Assembly: GCA_017441585.1 (NCBI GenBank)
Contig: JAFRWW010000012.1
Location: forward strand, 20,825 to 84,824
DNA from: Lachnospiraceae bacterium
GTDB lineage: Bacteria > Bacillota > Clostridia > Lachnospirales > Lachnospiraceae
Length of the DNA: 64,000 nucleotides
Direction of reading: 5' to 3'
Below are positions 17,803 through 26,283 of the stretch, in pieces (the first letter of the stretch is position 1; every line of letters starts with the position of its first letter). Position numbers and translations under genes: made by a program. Below the pieces are notes generated by a model. It searched no databases. It saw nothing but the letters and a program-made list of their open reading frames with translations, and was not told the origin of the DNA.

Positions 17803-18507
17803 ATGCCTGAAAAGGGAATAAAAAGAGTATATGAAATATGCAGGCTTTCGGTTCTGACCCTTGTCTGCCTTGTCTTTTCCATAGCCAGTCTCATATATAA
17901 TAATAATGCACTGTCGAAGATCTTTCCCGTGCGTCTTTTTACCGACCAGCACATCTATCAGGATGAGGACTATGTAAATAAGGAAAGACCGGATGCTTAT
18001 TTAAGGGAGCTTATCAGATACAAGTCGGTTTACGTGCCCTATGATGTGAAGCTCTATGAATATTACAATCCCATCAGGGATGAGAATGAACGAGGCTCCG
18101 GTTTCGTGAGGCGCTATTATACCGAAAATAACTATACCAGATATTTTAAGGAGTACTCAAAGGTCTGTATGACGGATGCATCTCTTCCCATGAACGAGGC
18201 GGTGGGAGAGGTCATGGAGGCTCATAGGGGGGATTTCAACGATCTGGGCATAGCCAATGACATGCTCAGATATACCTTCCTTCTTAACAAGGAGCATTCG
18301 AAAGAAACCAAGTATTTCTGGTATTCCTGGTATTATTACAGCTTTGCGCAGGAGGAAAGCTACTTTCCCCATGTGTACGTCAAGATGGATGAGGTCGCCG
18401 ATGCGGATGAACTGGTGGCCATCTGGGATGAGGGCGAGAATCTGTATGTTACCACCAGAAGTGATTACGAGAACAGTTTGAAGGGCGTTTTCGGGGAGAT
18501 AAAGTAA
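17803..18507 (+). CDS. Bitopic protein of unknown function
   Basis: A 234-residue protein with one N-terminal membrane segment (LSVLTLVCLVFSIASLIY) and an aromatic, Tyr-rich outer domain (KYFWYSWYYYSF). No family recognised. ATG 17803 has a good AGGAG at 17790s. It lies 3 nt after the flippase and 1 nt before the polytopic gene, so it is probably a partner of one of them, perhaps an accessory subunit of a glycan transferase or polymerase. Confidence 0.75.
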   Translation: MPEKGIKRVYEICRLSVLTLVCLVFSIASLIYNNNALSKIFPVRLFTDQHIYQDEDYVNKERPDAYLRELIRYKSVYVPYDVKLYEYYNPIRDENERGSGFVRRYYTENNYTRYFKEYSKVCMTDASLPMNEAVGEVMEAHRGDFNDLGIANDMLRYTFLLNKEHSKETKYFWYSWYYYSFAQEESYFPHVYVKMDEVADADELVAIWDEGENLYVTTRSDYENSLKGVFGEIK

Positions 18508-18508
18508 A

Positions 18509-20077
18509 ATGACCAGAGAGTTCTTTTATATGATGAATCAGATATTCTGTATCATATTCCTCTACATGAGCGGATATTTTTTTCTTCGCATTCTGGAGGA
18601 TGTTACCATCAAGTGGCAGAATAAGCGTTATAATACCAATCTTAAAAAACATGCAAAGCATTCCCATTCAAGGGCCAGGTGGAGATTTGTCCTGTCCTTT
18701 CCCATTGGACTGTCACTCTGGGCCCTGATCGGATTTTTCCTGCTGGTGCTGTCCATTCCCTATACTTATGGGACCATAGTACTGACCTATGGTATCATAT
18801 ATATGTCCTTACTTTATATGTATATAGATACCAGAAAGGATTTCATCATGCCCCGGGATGTAAAGATGAATCTGGCCATGCAGCTGGTGATAGTATTTAC
18901 GGTGGCGCTGGTGTGCTGCAGCGGTCTTTTGCCCATAAGCATATCCAACGATTCCTATTATTATTATTCCGTCTTTCCCCAGACCATAGTAAAGGAAGGT
19001 TTTTATCAAAGATGCTATGATGTGTTCCTTACCGATGTGGGACAGGCTTCGGCCGTTATAGGTACCCTTCCCTGGTTCTTCGGCTTTGAGAATACTTACG
19101 GCATCCAGCTGTTCTTAGGCTTTGACCTGGCGGCTGTCTACGGTGTGACCATATATGAGAATGTATATAAATATATGCCCGGTAAGGCTGATGTAAAGTT
19201 TAAGAAAAGGTCGGTGGCTCTGTTATTGTCCCTGATCTCAGTATTGGTGTTCATCAGCTCCACCTGCTTTTACGTCATGACCAGATGGTCTCTTGCCAAT
19301 ATTTATTTTATGACCTACTTTTTCATCATCTTTGCCCTGACCATAAGGCTATCCCACGGCGAGGATGTGCTGACCAGAAGGGACAGGGCTCTGATCACCA
19401 TCTTTATGGCGATGCTGTCCATACTGCGCATGGAGGGAGGGATGTTTGCAGGACTTCTCATCCTGTGTGCCTGCGCCCTTGACATACCGAAGAAGGTGCT
19501 GCTTAAGAATTATACCCTTCCTTTATTTGCCACCCAGATCCCCTATTACATAGTGGTGTTCGGCATATTGAGGGTGAATCCCCTTTACAGTTTCCTTCGG
19601 ACCTCAAATATCATAGTCATGCTGGTATTCTTACTCATTATCTCGGTTTATATTGCGTATATCAGAGATAAGTTCTTTAAGGACCGGGGCCTTTTGTATG
19701 CGGTCTTGCTGCTTTTGGGGCTTTTGGCAGGAAATGTGCTGATATGTTTTATCAGCACGGAAAGATATATAGGAAACCTGAGATTCTTCAGGAACAATCT
19801 GATCCACTCAAACGGCTGGGGATATTTTGTAATACTCTTTGTGGTGCTCATTGTCTGTCTGCCCTGGGGGAAGAATCTCTTTAAGGGAATGCTTTTTCCT
19901 CTTACCTTTGATATAGGATATGTATTTTTTACTGTGGCTCTTTGCTGGGCCAGGGACGGTACCTTAAGAGAGGGTATAGGTGATTCGGGAAACAGGGTGC
20001 TCATGCAGATAGTTCCCTTTGTGATGTATACCTTCACCTTCATGCTGGTGAGAAAAAGGTCCGAGTCGGCGGAGTAG
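18509..20077 (+). CDS. Polytopic membrane protein, GT-C-like or Wzy-like
   Basis: A 522-residue protein with about 12 hydrophobic segments. A basic cytosolic loop (NLKKHAKHSHSRARWR) follows the first span. SISNDSYYYYSVFPQTIVKE lies in an early outer loop, where GT-C glycosyltransferases carry an acidic motif. No Wzy polymerase is otherwise obvious in this operon, so this protein could be either a GT-C transferase using polyprenyl-phosphate sugars or the polymerase. Motif evidence favours GT-C only weakly. Confidence 0.72.
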   Translation: MTREFFYMMNQIFCIIFLYMSGYFFLRILEDVTIKWQNKRYNTNLKKHAKHSHSRARWRFVLSFPIGLSLWALIGFFLLVLSIPYTYGTIVLTYGIIYMSLLYMYIDTRKDFIMPRDVKMNLAMQLVIVFTVALVCCSGLLPISISNDSYYYYSVFPQTIVKEGFYQRCYDVFLTDVGQASAVIGTLPWFFGFENTYGIQLFLGFDLAAVYGVTIYENVYKYMPGKADVKFKKRSVALLLSLISVLVFISSTCFYVMTRWSLANIYFMTYFFIIFALTIRLSHGEDVLTRRDRALITIFMAMLSILRMEGGMFAGLLILCACALDIPKKVLLKNYTLPLFATQIPYYIVVFGILRVNPLYSFLRTSNIIVMLVFLLIISVYIAYIRDKFFKDRGLLYAVLLLLGLLAGNVLICFISTERYIGNLRFFRNNLIHSNGWGYFVILFVVLIVCLPWGKNLFKGMLFPLTFDIGYVFFTVALCWARDGTLREGIGDSGNRVLMQIVPFVMYTFTFMLVRKRSESAE

Positions 20078-20080
20078 CGG

Positions 20081-21229
20081 ATGGAAAACAGTATCTATCT
20101 TCATATACCCTTCTGTGTCAGAAAATGCGACTACTGTGACTTTTTATCCTTTCCGGGAGCACTTTGCTCCGATGATATAAAAGCCGCCTATGTCGATGCC
20201 CTGATAAGGGAGATAAAACTGATGCCAAAGGCTGCGGACAGGATATCCACCGTATATATAGGCGGAGGGACCCCCAGTCTTCTGGATCCTTCATATATGG
20301 ACAGGATAATGACAACGCTTCATGAGGAGTATGACATAAGTCATGACGCCGAGATAAGTATGGAGGTGAATCCCGGGACTGTGGACATGGAAAAGCTGGG
20401 CATATTAAGGCGCCTGGGGATAAACAGGCTGTCCATGGGGGTTCAGTCCTTTGATGACAGGGAACTTAAGCTTTTGGGGCGGATCCATGATTCATCCGAT
20501 GCGAAAAGGTGCTACGAAGATGCCAGAAAAGCCGGGTTTACAAATGTTAACATAGACCTTATGATGCATATTCCGGGTCAGAGCACAGGCAGTCTTAAAA
20601 AGACTCTTGAGGTGGTAAGACAGCTTGCCCCCGAGCATTTATCCTGCTACAGTCTCATAATAGAAGAAGGTACCCCCTTTTATGACAGGTATTCGCAAAG
20701 ACCCATGGATGAAGATACGGAAGCAAAGATGGATGTCCTTATGAGAGAAGAACTTAAAGCCATGGGCTATGGGCGCTATGAGATCTCCAACTGGGCCCTG
20801 GAAGGCTTTGAATGCAGACATAATCTGGGCTGTTGGCACAGAGATCCCTATCGTGGTTACGGTCTTGGAGCCGCAAGTCTGTACAGGGATATGGATGGGA
20901 AAGAATACAGATTCACCGGCGAAAGAGATCTTCAGGTTTACATAACAAAGATGCAGGCTTTAAATCCAGGGGATGATCCTGACATGGGAGAGCCCCTGAC
21001 TCAAAAAGATCGGATGGAAGAGTTCATGTTCCTGGGGCTCAGATGTATAAAGGGGATATCCTCTCGGGAATTTGAAAATGTATTCAAAAAAAGCATGGAG
21101 GAAGTCTACGGAGCTGTCCTTGACAGATATCTGGCCATGGACCTTCTGGAAAAAGATGGGGACAGATATTTTTTCACCTCAAAGGGACTTGATGTGTCTA
21201 ATGTGATATTGGCGGACTTTTTATTATGA
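20081..21229 (+). CDS. hemW: HemW-like radical SAM protein
   Basis: A 382-residue protein of the coproporphyrinogen-oxidase-like group. IYLHIPFCVRKCDYCDF gives the CX3CX2C iron-sulfur site; YIGGGTPSLL, MEVNPG and GVQSFDDRELKLLGR follow; CRHNLGCWHRDPYRGYG is the HemW-type HN...W segment. HemW proteins bind haem and are not porphyrin oxidases. It is usually found beside lepA or heat-shock genes; here it sits inside a glycan operon with a 4-nt overlap to the next gene. The GPGAHS-type motif reads GLGAAS here. Confidence 0.85.
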   Translation: MENSIYLHIPFCVRKCDYCDFLSFPGALCSDDIKAAYVDALIREIKLMPKAADRISTVYIGGGTPSLLDPSYMDRIMTTLHEEYDISHDAEISMEVNPGTVDMEKLGILRRLGINRLSMGVQSFDDRELKLLGRIHDSSDAKRCYEDARKAGFTNVNIDLMMHIPGQSTGSLKKTLEVVRQLAPEHLSCYSLIIEEGTPFYDRYSQRPMDEDTEAKMDVLMREELKAMGYGRYEISNWALEGFECRHNLGCWHRDPYRGYGLGAASLYRDMDGKEYRFTGERDLQVYITKMQALNPGDDPDMGEPLTQKDRMEEFMFLGLRCIKGISSREFENVFKKSMEEVYGAVLDRYLAMDLLEKDGDRYFFTSKGLDVSNVILADFLL

Positions 21230-23061
21230 AAGAAAACAGGCCTTTTGGCTCAATGATAAGAGAATATGTGCCCGTTCTTATAATATTGATGGGAGCTTTG
21301 GTCCTTATGTACAGAGCTTCCTGTTCTTTTTGTTATTCGGATGAGACCTTTTATTTTTCCACGACCCACAGATTCCTGTCTGGTGACAGCCCCTTTGTCC
21401 ATGAGTGGTTCCCCACCCAGATGGTGAGCCTCATCCTCATGCCCTTTCAGGCTGCATACCGGCAGCTGACAGGTTCTTATGACGGCCTGATCCTTTATTT
21501 CAGAATACTCTATGTGGTTTATGAATCACTGGTGGCATTATTCATATTCCGGGTGATAAAAAAGCACAGCGGTGTTATTACCGCCGTCGTGGCGGCGCTG
21601 TTTTTTCAGTTTTATACCCATCTTAATATAGCCACCCTGTCCTATTATACCATTTCCGTCAGCATGCTCCTTATAGCGCTGCTCCTTATCTTTAGCGAAT
21701 ATGACGGGGATAAGTCGGAAAAAGGTTCAAAGGAGAGAAAAAGATCCGACCTTTTCCTTGTGCTGTCGGGAAGCGCCCTTTCCTTAAGCGTATTGTCCCT
21801 GCCCACTTTGGCGGCGGCCTATTTTATAGCAGTATTCTTTGTACTGGTCACATCCCTTTTCCTTAAAACCGAAGGGAAAAGGTTAAGGCGGGTACTTTTC
21901 CTGAATTTCTGCGGAATAGTACCGGTGGCGGTCCTGGTCCTTATCTATCTATATTTTGTGACGGGGATCGGCGGCATAGCGGACAATCTTACCTATATAC
22001 TGTCTGATGAAGAGCATACCCAGGGACTTATCTATCCCTTTAAAAACTTCTTCCTGTCCGTCTTTGACGTATTTGGCAGGGAATATGTGGCGGCAGAACT
22101 GCTGCTTGCTCTTTTGGGACTCATCTATTCCCTCCGTGAAAAGTTAAAATGTCTTATGCCCTTCTTGTGCCATCCCAAAGTAGATCCGCTTTATGTGAAG
22201 GGAATCCTCCTTTCTCTGGATGCGTTTTTGTATATGTATGCTGCGGAAAGAGGGGTCTGGCCCCATACGGGTTTTACCGGAACCATGCTTTGTCTATTTG
22301 CCCTGCCCCTTTTCATGGCCACGGAAAATGACCTTAAACAGGTGAAGCTGTTTTTTACCGTCTTTATGGGAGGCCTTGTTTTTTCCATGGTATTTTCTTA
22401 TTCTTCCATGTGCGATCTTTATGTCATCAGCATAGGCCATAATCTGGCGGCGGTGGCGGGGATAGTTTTCTCCATGAGATTTATTGACGATCTGAGGCGC
22501 GTGTCTTTAAAAAAGAACGGCCTTGAGGAGTATTTTGGCATGATCAGCCCTTTTGTCCTGGCGATTGCGCTTTTTACCTGTGTCAGCTTAAGGCTTATCA
22601 ATATCTACAGGGATGCGCCTTCTTCAATGCTTAAGTACAGGATAGATTCCGGAGTGGCAAAGGGGCTTTATACCACCTGTGAGCATAAGGCGGAATATGA
22701 AAGCCTTTTAAAGTGCATAAGAGAGAATACCGGTGATGATAGTGATACCGTTCTTTTTACAAAGCTTCTGCCCTGGGGATATCTGGAAAGTGAGGCAAAA
22801 TGCGCTTCCTACACTACCTGGAGAGTACCTCTTTCCTCCGAAAGATTAAGGGAATATCATGAAGTCCATCCGGAGCGCATTCCAACGGTCATTATTTTAC
22901 TGGATGACAATGTGGGCAGCTATGAGACCTGCGGCGATGTGGAGGCGGATCCCAGTCCTAATCTCAATGAGAAGGAAGGCTATGTATGGGAACTGATAAA
23001 CGATCCCTCCTATGAGATGACCCGGTATGATCACTGTACGGTATACAAGGCTGTGAAATAG
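21226..23061 (+). CDS. Polytopic GT-C-like membrane protein
   Basis: A 611-residue protein with about 11 hydrophobic segments and a C-terminal outer domain from about residue 470. The first outer loop carries SDETFYFSTTHRFLSGDSPF; an acidic pair there is typical of GT-C enzymes such as PMT/ArnT relatives. The C-terminal domain (KLLPWGYLESEAKCASYTTW) is soluble. Predicted to transfer a lipid-linked sugar outside the membrane; acceptor unknown. Its stop is 6 nt from the stop of the convergent minus-strand gene, with no clear terminator between them. Confidence 0.78.
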   Translation: MKENRPFGSMIREYVPVLIILMGALVLMYRASCSFCYSDETFYFSTTHRFLSGDSPFVHEWFPTQMVSLILMPFQAAYRQLTGSYDGLILYFRILYVVYESLVALFIFRVIKKHSGVITAVVAALFFQFYTHLNIATLSYYTISVSMLLIALLLIFSEYDGDKSEKGSKERKRSDLFLVLSGSALSLSVLSLPTLAAAYFIAVFFVLVTSLFLKTEGKRLRRVLFLNFCGIVPVAVLVLIYLYFVTGIGGIADNLTYILSDEEHTQGLIYPFKNFFLSVFDVFGREYVAAELLLALLGLIYSLREKLKCLMPFLCHPKVDPLYVKGILLSLDAFLYMYAAERGVWPHTGFTGTMLCLFALPLFMATENDLKQVKLFFTVFMGGLVFSMVFSYSSMCDLYVISIGHNLAAVAGIVFSMRFIDDLRRVSLKKNGLEEYFGMISPFVLAIALFTCVSLRLINIYRDAPSSMLKYRIDSGVAKGLYTTCEHKAEYESLLKCIRENTGDDSDTVLFTKLLPWGYLESEAKCASYTTWRVPLSSERLREYHEVHPERIPTVIILLDDNVGSYETCGDVEADPSPNLNEKEGYVWELINDPSYEMTRYDHCTVYKAVK

Positions 23062-23067
23062 AAGCGT

Positions 23068-23868
23068 CTAAGCTGTAGGGAAGATGTTCTTTTCCTTTTG
23101 AGCCAGTATCCGTCTGTCCAGTTCCAGCTTTTCCCAGCCCGGGGGAGGGAAACTGTCCCAGTCAAACTTTGCGGGATACAGACACAGCTTCAGCATTGGA
23201 GCTTTATATATGAGGTCCTCATATTTTTTCAGATCGTACTCATCTATGAAGCCGTAGACGAACAGCTTGCACAATACATAGACGGGATTTCCCTTATGGG
23301 CCATGGCCAGTTCATCTTCGTCAAGCTTTTCCATTTCGCGGTGCATTCGCTCCGATATGTCCTCGTCATAGCGCAGTACGCCTGAAAAAATAGCATCTAC
23401 CATGGCGTCATAGCTTATGTCGCTGCGGGTCTTTTTAAGGTCATTCAACAAAAAGATCTGCGCATCCCGTTTGAGGCAGTAGAGGAGCTGGCCGAATATG
23501 CAGACTCTGATCTCATAGGGGGCGTTTTGAGTCAGGGTGAAAAATTTGAGGAAGACCCTGCTGTTCATGGTATAGACTGTGGACATGAAGCGGCTTGGTG
23601 TGAACAGGACCTTACCGAAATATTTGCTTTCATGCAAAAAGGAGATGAGGTTGTCTTCGCAGCCTGAGTTTCTGGCTTCTTCCAGTATCTTTGTCAGAAG
23701 CATGAAGACAAGGTCGTGGTTTTTGATCTTTTCAGTGGCACCCTGGCATCTTAGCACTGAGGCGGTGGCTTTGAAGACCTGCCTTTTAAGCTCCCGTTTT
23801 ATGTCGGTGGTTTGGTCTTCGTTCCAGTTTGCGGATATCTCACGAAATATGTTCTCCAGATTTTCCAT
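23068..23868 (-). CDS. Unknown protein, only minus-strand gene
   Basis: A 266-residue protein starting MENLENIFREISANWNEDQT, mostly alpha-helical and charged in appearance, with no signal peptide or membrane segment. No family was recognised. A strong GGGGAGG ribosome site lies 11 nt before ATG. The last section (YPAKFDWDSFPPPGWEKLEL) is Pro/Trp-rich. It faces a shared 190-nt upstream region with the GT4 gene at 24059, where a palindrome (23961-23975) could control either. It may be a regulator or housekeeping protein unrelated to the glycan genes. Confidence 0.75.
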   Translation of the reverse strand: MENLENIFREISANWNEDQTTDIKRELKRQVFKATASVLRCQGATEKIKNHDLVFMLLTKILEEARNSGCEDNLISFLHESKYFGKVLFTPSRFMSTVYTMNSRVFLKFFTLTQNAPYEIRVCIFGQLLYCLKRDAQIFLLNDLKKTRSDISYDAMVDAIFSGVLRYDEDISERMHREMEKLDEDELAMAHKGNPVYVLCKLFVYGFIDEYDLKKYEDLIYKAPMLKLCLYPAKFDWDSFPPPGWEKLELDRRILAQKEKNIFPTA

Positions 23869-23960
23869 AAGTTATGTAACCTCCCCTTTGGATGTAAAAG
23901 GCCTTATATTACAGAAAAAATAGTATCATTATGGTTGACATAATTTCTATTGTTGTATCA

Positions 23961-23975
23961 CTACTTTACGTAGTA
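23961..23975. promoter_or_regulatory. Candidate operator palindrome between divergent genes
   Basis: ACTAC-TTTAC-GTAGT is a 5-bp inverted repeat in the divergent region between the minus-strand gene and the GT4 gene; TATCAC flanks it on both sides. A TTGACA box lies at 23936 on the + strand with no ideal -10 partner. A related text, TATGTAAAGTAGTAGTGAT, overlaps the -10 region of the promoter at 39862. Confidence 0.3.
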
Positions 23976-24058
23976 TCACGGAGCGTGTTTACTACATAAA
24001 AGCCAATTTCGTGTCTGCCCTTGAAATGTTGTATGATTTATGAGAAAATAAATGGATT

Positions 24059-25231
24059 ATGAATATACTCATCGTTTCACAGGAATATCCTCCCATAGGT
24101 GGCGGCGGATCCAACGCCTGCATGTTTTTAAAGAGCGAATACTTAAGGCGCGGCCATAAGGTGACTCTGGTCACTGCCCGTTTTAAGGATCTGCCCTTAC
24201 ATGAGCGACTGTCGGTCACAAACTTAAGTCTTGCGGCTGATGATCCCGAAGCTGCCATGGATATATACCGTGTCAGGTGTAAAAGAAAATATAAGGAACA
24301 CTGTACTTTCACTGAGATGCTTGACTATGTGTTAAAGGCTATACCCGTCTGCTCGAAGCTGGTTAAAAAAGAGCATTTTGACGTCTGCATGGTATTTTTC
24401 GGCATTCCCGGAGGAGTGGCGGGCTGGTATCTTAAAAAGAGATATAAGCTTCCATACATAGTCAGGTTCGGAGGCGGGGACATACCCGGATTTCAGGAGC
24501 GGTTTAAGGCTGTATATAAGGTTCTGGGACCTTTTGTGAAGCAGATCTGGAAGGAGGCCTCGGGACTTGTGGCCAACAGCTCGGGTCTTCGGGATTTTGC
24601 TCTGAATTTCTGTGATAAATATAGGATCGATGTCATAACAAATGGCGTGGATGTGGCATCCTTCAATCCCGGGCAAAGAGATGAGCATGACACTTCAAAG
24701 GAAGTGCGCCTCTTATTTGTTTCAAGGCTCATAGAAAGAAAAGGTCTTCAGTTTCTGATACCCCATCTTTCAAGGATTGAAAAAGAATGTGAACGGTCGG
24801 TAACACTAACGGTGGTGGGAGACGGACCTTACAGGGAAACCCTTGAAGATATGGCCCGCAGTGCAGGGGTTCAGGATAAGGTGTTTTTTGAAGGCCAGAG
24901 GGATAAAAAAGAGCTTCCCGGGTATTTTGCCCGTGCCGATATCTTTGTACTGCCCTCCATGAGGGAGGGAATGCCCAATGTGGTCCTGGAGGCCATGGCC
25001 GGAGGACTGCCCATAGTCATGAGCGCCTGCGAAGGCTCGAAGGAGCTGGTGGACGGCAACGGATATATCGCAGGAGATGACTTTGCGGCCACTCTCATCA
25101 AGGCCATAAATGAGGGAAAGCTTCGTGAAATGGGAGATTTAAGTAAAAAGAGAGCCGGGGAGATATTCTCCTGGGAAAATGTCGCCGAAAGATACCTGGA
25201 ACTTATGGAACAGGCTATAGAGGAGAGATAA
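24059..25231 (+). CDS. GT4 glycosyltransferase
   Basis: A 390-residue GT-B enzyme: NILIVSQEYPPIGGGGSNAC, YIVRFGGGDIPGF, LLFVSRLIERKGLQFLI, VGDGPYRETLEDMA and the donor-site REGMPNVVLEAMAGGLPIVM. It starts a new transcription unit after the divergent region and overlaps the next gene by 1 nt (TAATG). Donor unknown. Confidence 0.88.
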   Translation: MNILIVSQEYPPIGGGGSNACMFLKSEYLRRGHKVTLVTARFKDLPLHERLSVTNLSLAADDPEAAMDIYRVRCKRKYKEHCTFTEMLDYVLKAIPVCSKLVKKEHFDVCMVFFGIPGGVAGWYLKKRYKLPYIVRFGGGDIPGFQERFKAVYKVLGPFVKQIWKEASGLVANSSGLRDFALNFCDKYRIDVITNGVDVASFNPGQRDEHDTSKEVRLLFVSRLIERKGLQFLIPHLSRIEKECERSVTLTVVGDGPYRETLEDMARSAGVQDKVFFEGQRDKKELPGYFARADIFVLPSMREGMPNVVLEAMAGGLPIVMSACEGSKELVDGNGYIAGDDFAATLIKAINEGKLREMGDLSKKRAGEIFSWENVAERYLELMEQAIEER

Positions 25232-26283
25232 TGAAAAGCGTATCGGTAGTAGTACCTGTATATAACGAAGAAGGAAATGTAAAGGAACTCCATGAGCAGA
25301 TCCTGAGGACCTGTCTGGAGGCGGAGCTTGATTTTGAGATCATCTTTGTGAATGACGGCTCCACTGACGATACAGCCCTTATATGCAGGGAACTCACTCC
25401 TTTAAAACTCATAGAATTCAGAAAGAATTTCGGTCAGACCGCCGCCATGGATGCGGGCATCAAGGCCAGCACGAAGGATTACATAGTCACCATGGACGGG
25501 GATCTGCAGAATGATCCCGCGGAGATCCCTAATCTCATCAGATATCTGGAAGAGAATGATCTGGATGTGGTCTCGGGATGGAGGAAGCACAGGAAGGATT
25601 CTTTCTTAAAGAAGTTCACTTCAAGAGGAGCCAATCTGTTAAGGTCCATCATAGTCAAGGACGGTATACATGACAGCGGCTGTTCCCTTAAGATATATAA
25701 AAGAGAGTGCTTTAAGGGCGTCAATCTCTACGGCGAACAGCACCGTTTCATCCCCGCTCTTTTAAAGATCAAGGGCTTTAAGGTGGGAGAGATGGTGGTG
25801 AATCACAGGCCCAGAGTGGCAGGAAAGACCAAGTACAACTGGCACCGTGCCATAAAGGGATTCGTGGATATGGTCTCCGTATGGTTCTGGAACAAATATG
25901 CCTCCAGGCCCCTTCACATCTTCGGCGGACTGGGCATGCTCTTCATGCTGCTGGGAGGCATCTGCGGCATCGAGACAGTGGTGATCTTTATAAAGGGTTA
26001 TAAGCTGAACCGTTTTATCATGTGGCCCCTGATGACCATATTCTTCTGTATCATAGGGCTTCTGATGTTTGTGTTCGGTCTCATGAGCGAGATCATGATG
26101 AAGACTTACTACGGCGTCCACGTGGATATGCCATACAATATCAAGGAAGTGAGTGAACGGGATGAGATCCCCAAACTCCCCGAAAAAAAGTCAAAGGAAG
26201 AAAAGGCGGCAGATAAGAAAGCTCCACCGGATACAAAAGAACGCTCAGGTAAAAATGGAAAAAATAAAAAACGTCGTAAATAA
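25231..26283 (+). CDS. GT2 polyprenyl-phosphate sugar synthase (DPM1/GtrB-like)
   Basis: A 350-residue protein: SVVVPVYNEEGNVKELHEQI, VNDGSTDDT, the DXD segment VTMDGDLQNDP, and KIKGFKVGEMVVNHRPRVAG, followed by two membrane spans (about residues 230-255 and 267-292) and a Lys-rich tail. This layout is that of enzymes that charge undecaprenyl phosphate with a single sugar for use by GT-C transferases outside. The next gene is such a GT-C-like protein, and GtrA- and YfhO-type proteins are also in the window. The long basic tail (EKKSKEEKAADKK) is unusual. Confidence 0.88.
   Translation: MKSVSVVVPVYNEEGNVKELHEQILRTCLEAELDFEIIFVNDGSTDDTALICRELTPLKLIEFRKNFGQTAAMDAGIKASTKDYIVTMDGDLQNDPAEIPNLIRYLEENDLDVVSGWRKHRKDSFLKKFTSRGANLLRSIIVKDGIHDSGCSLKIYKRECFKGVNLYGEQHRFIPALLKIKGFKVGEMVVNHRPRVAGKTKYNWHRAIKGFVDMVSVWFWNKYASRPLHIFGGLGMLFMLLGGICGIETVVIFIKGYKLNRFIMWPLMTIFFCIIGLLMFVFGLMSEIMMKTYYGVHVDMPYNIKEVSERDEIPKLPEKKSKEEKAADKKAPPDTKERSGKNGKNKKRRK

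Noticed and set aside
26153..26254. Longer start for the GT-C-like gene within the GT2 gene
   Set aside because: The extra residues are an out-of-frame reading of the Lys-rich tail of the neighbour; ATG 26255 leads directly into the first membrane span.
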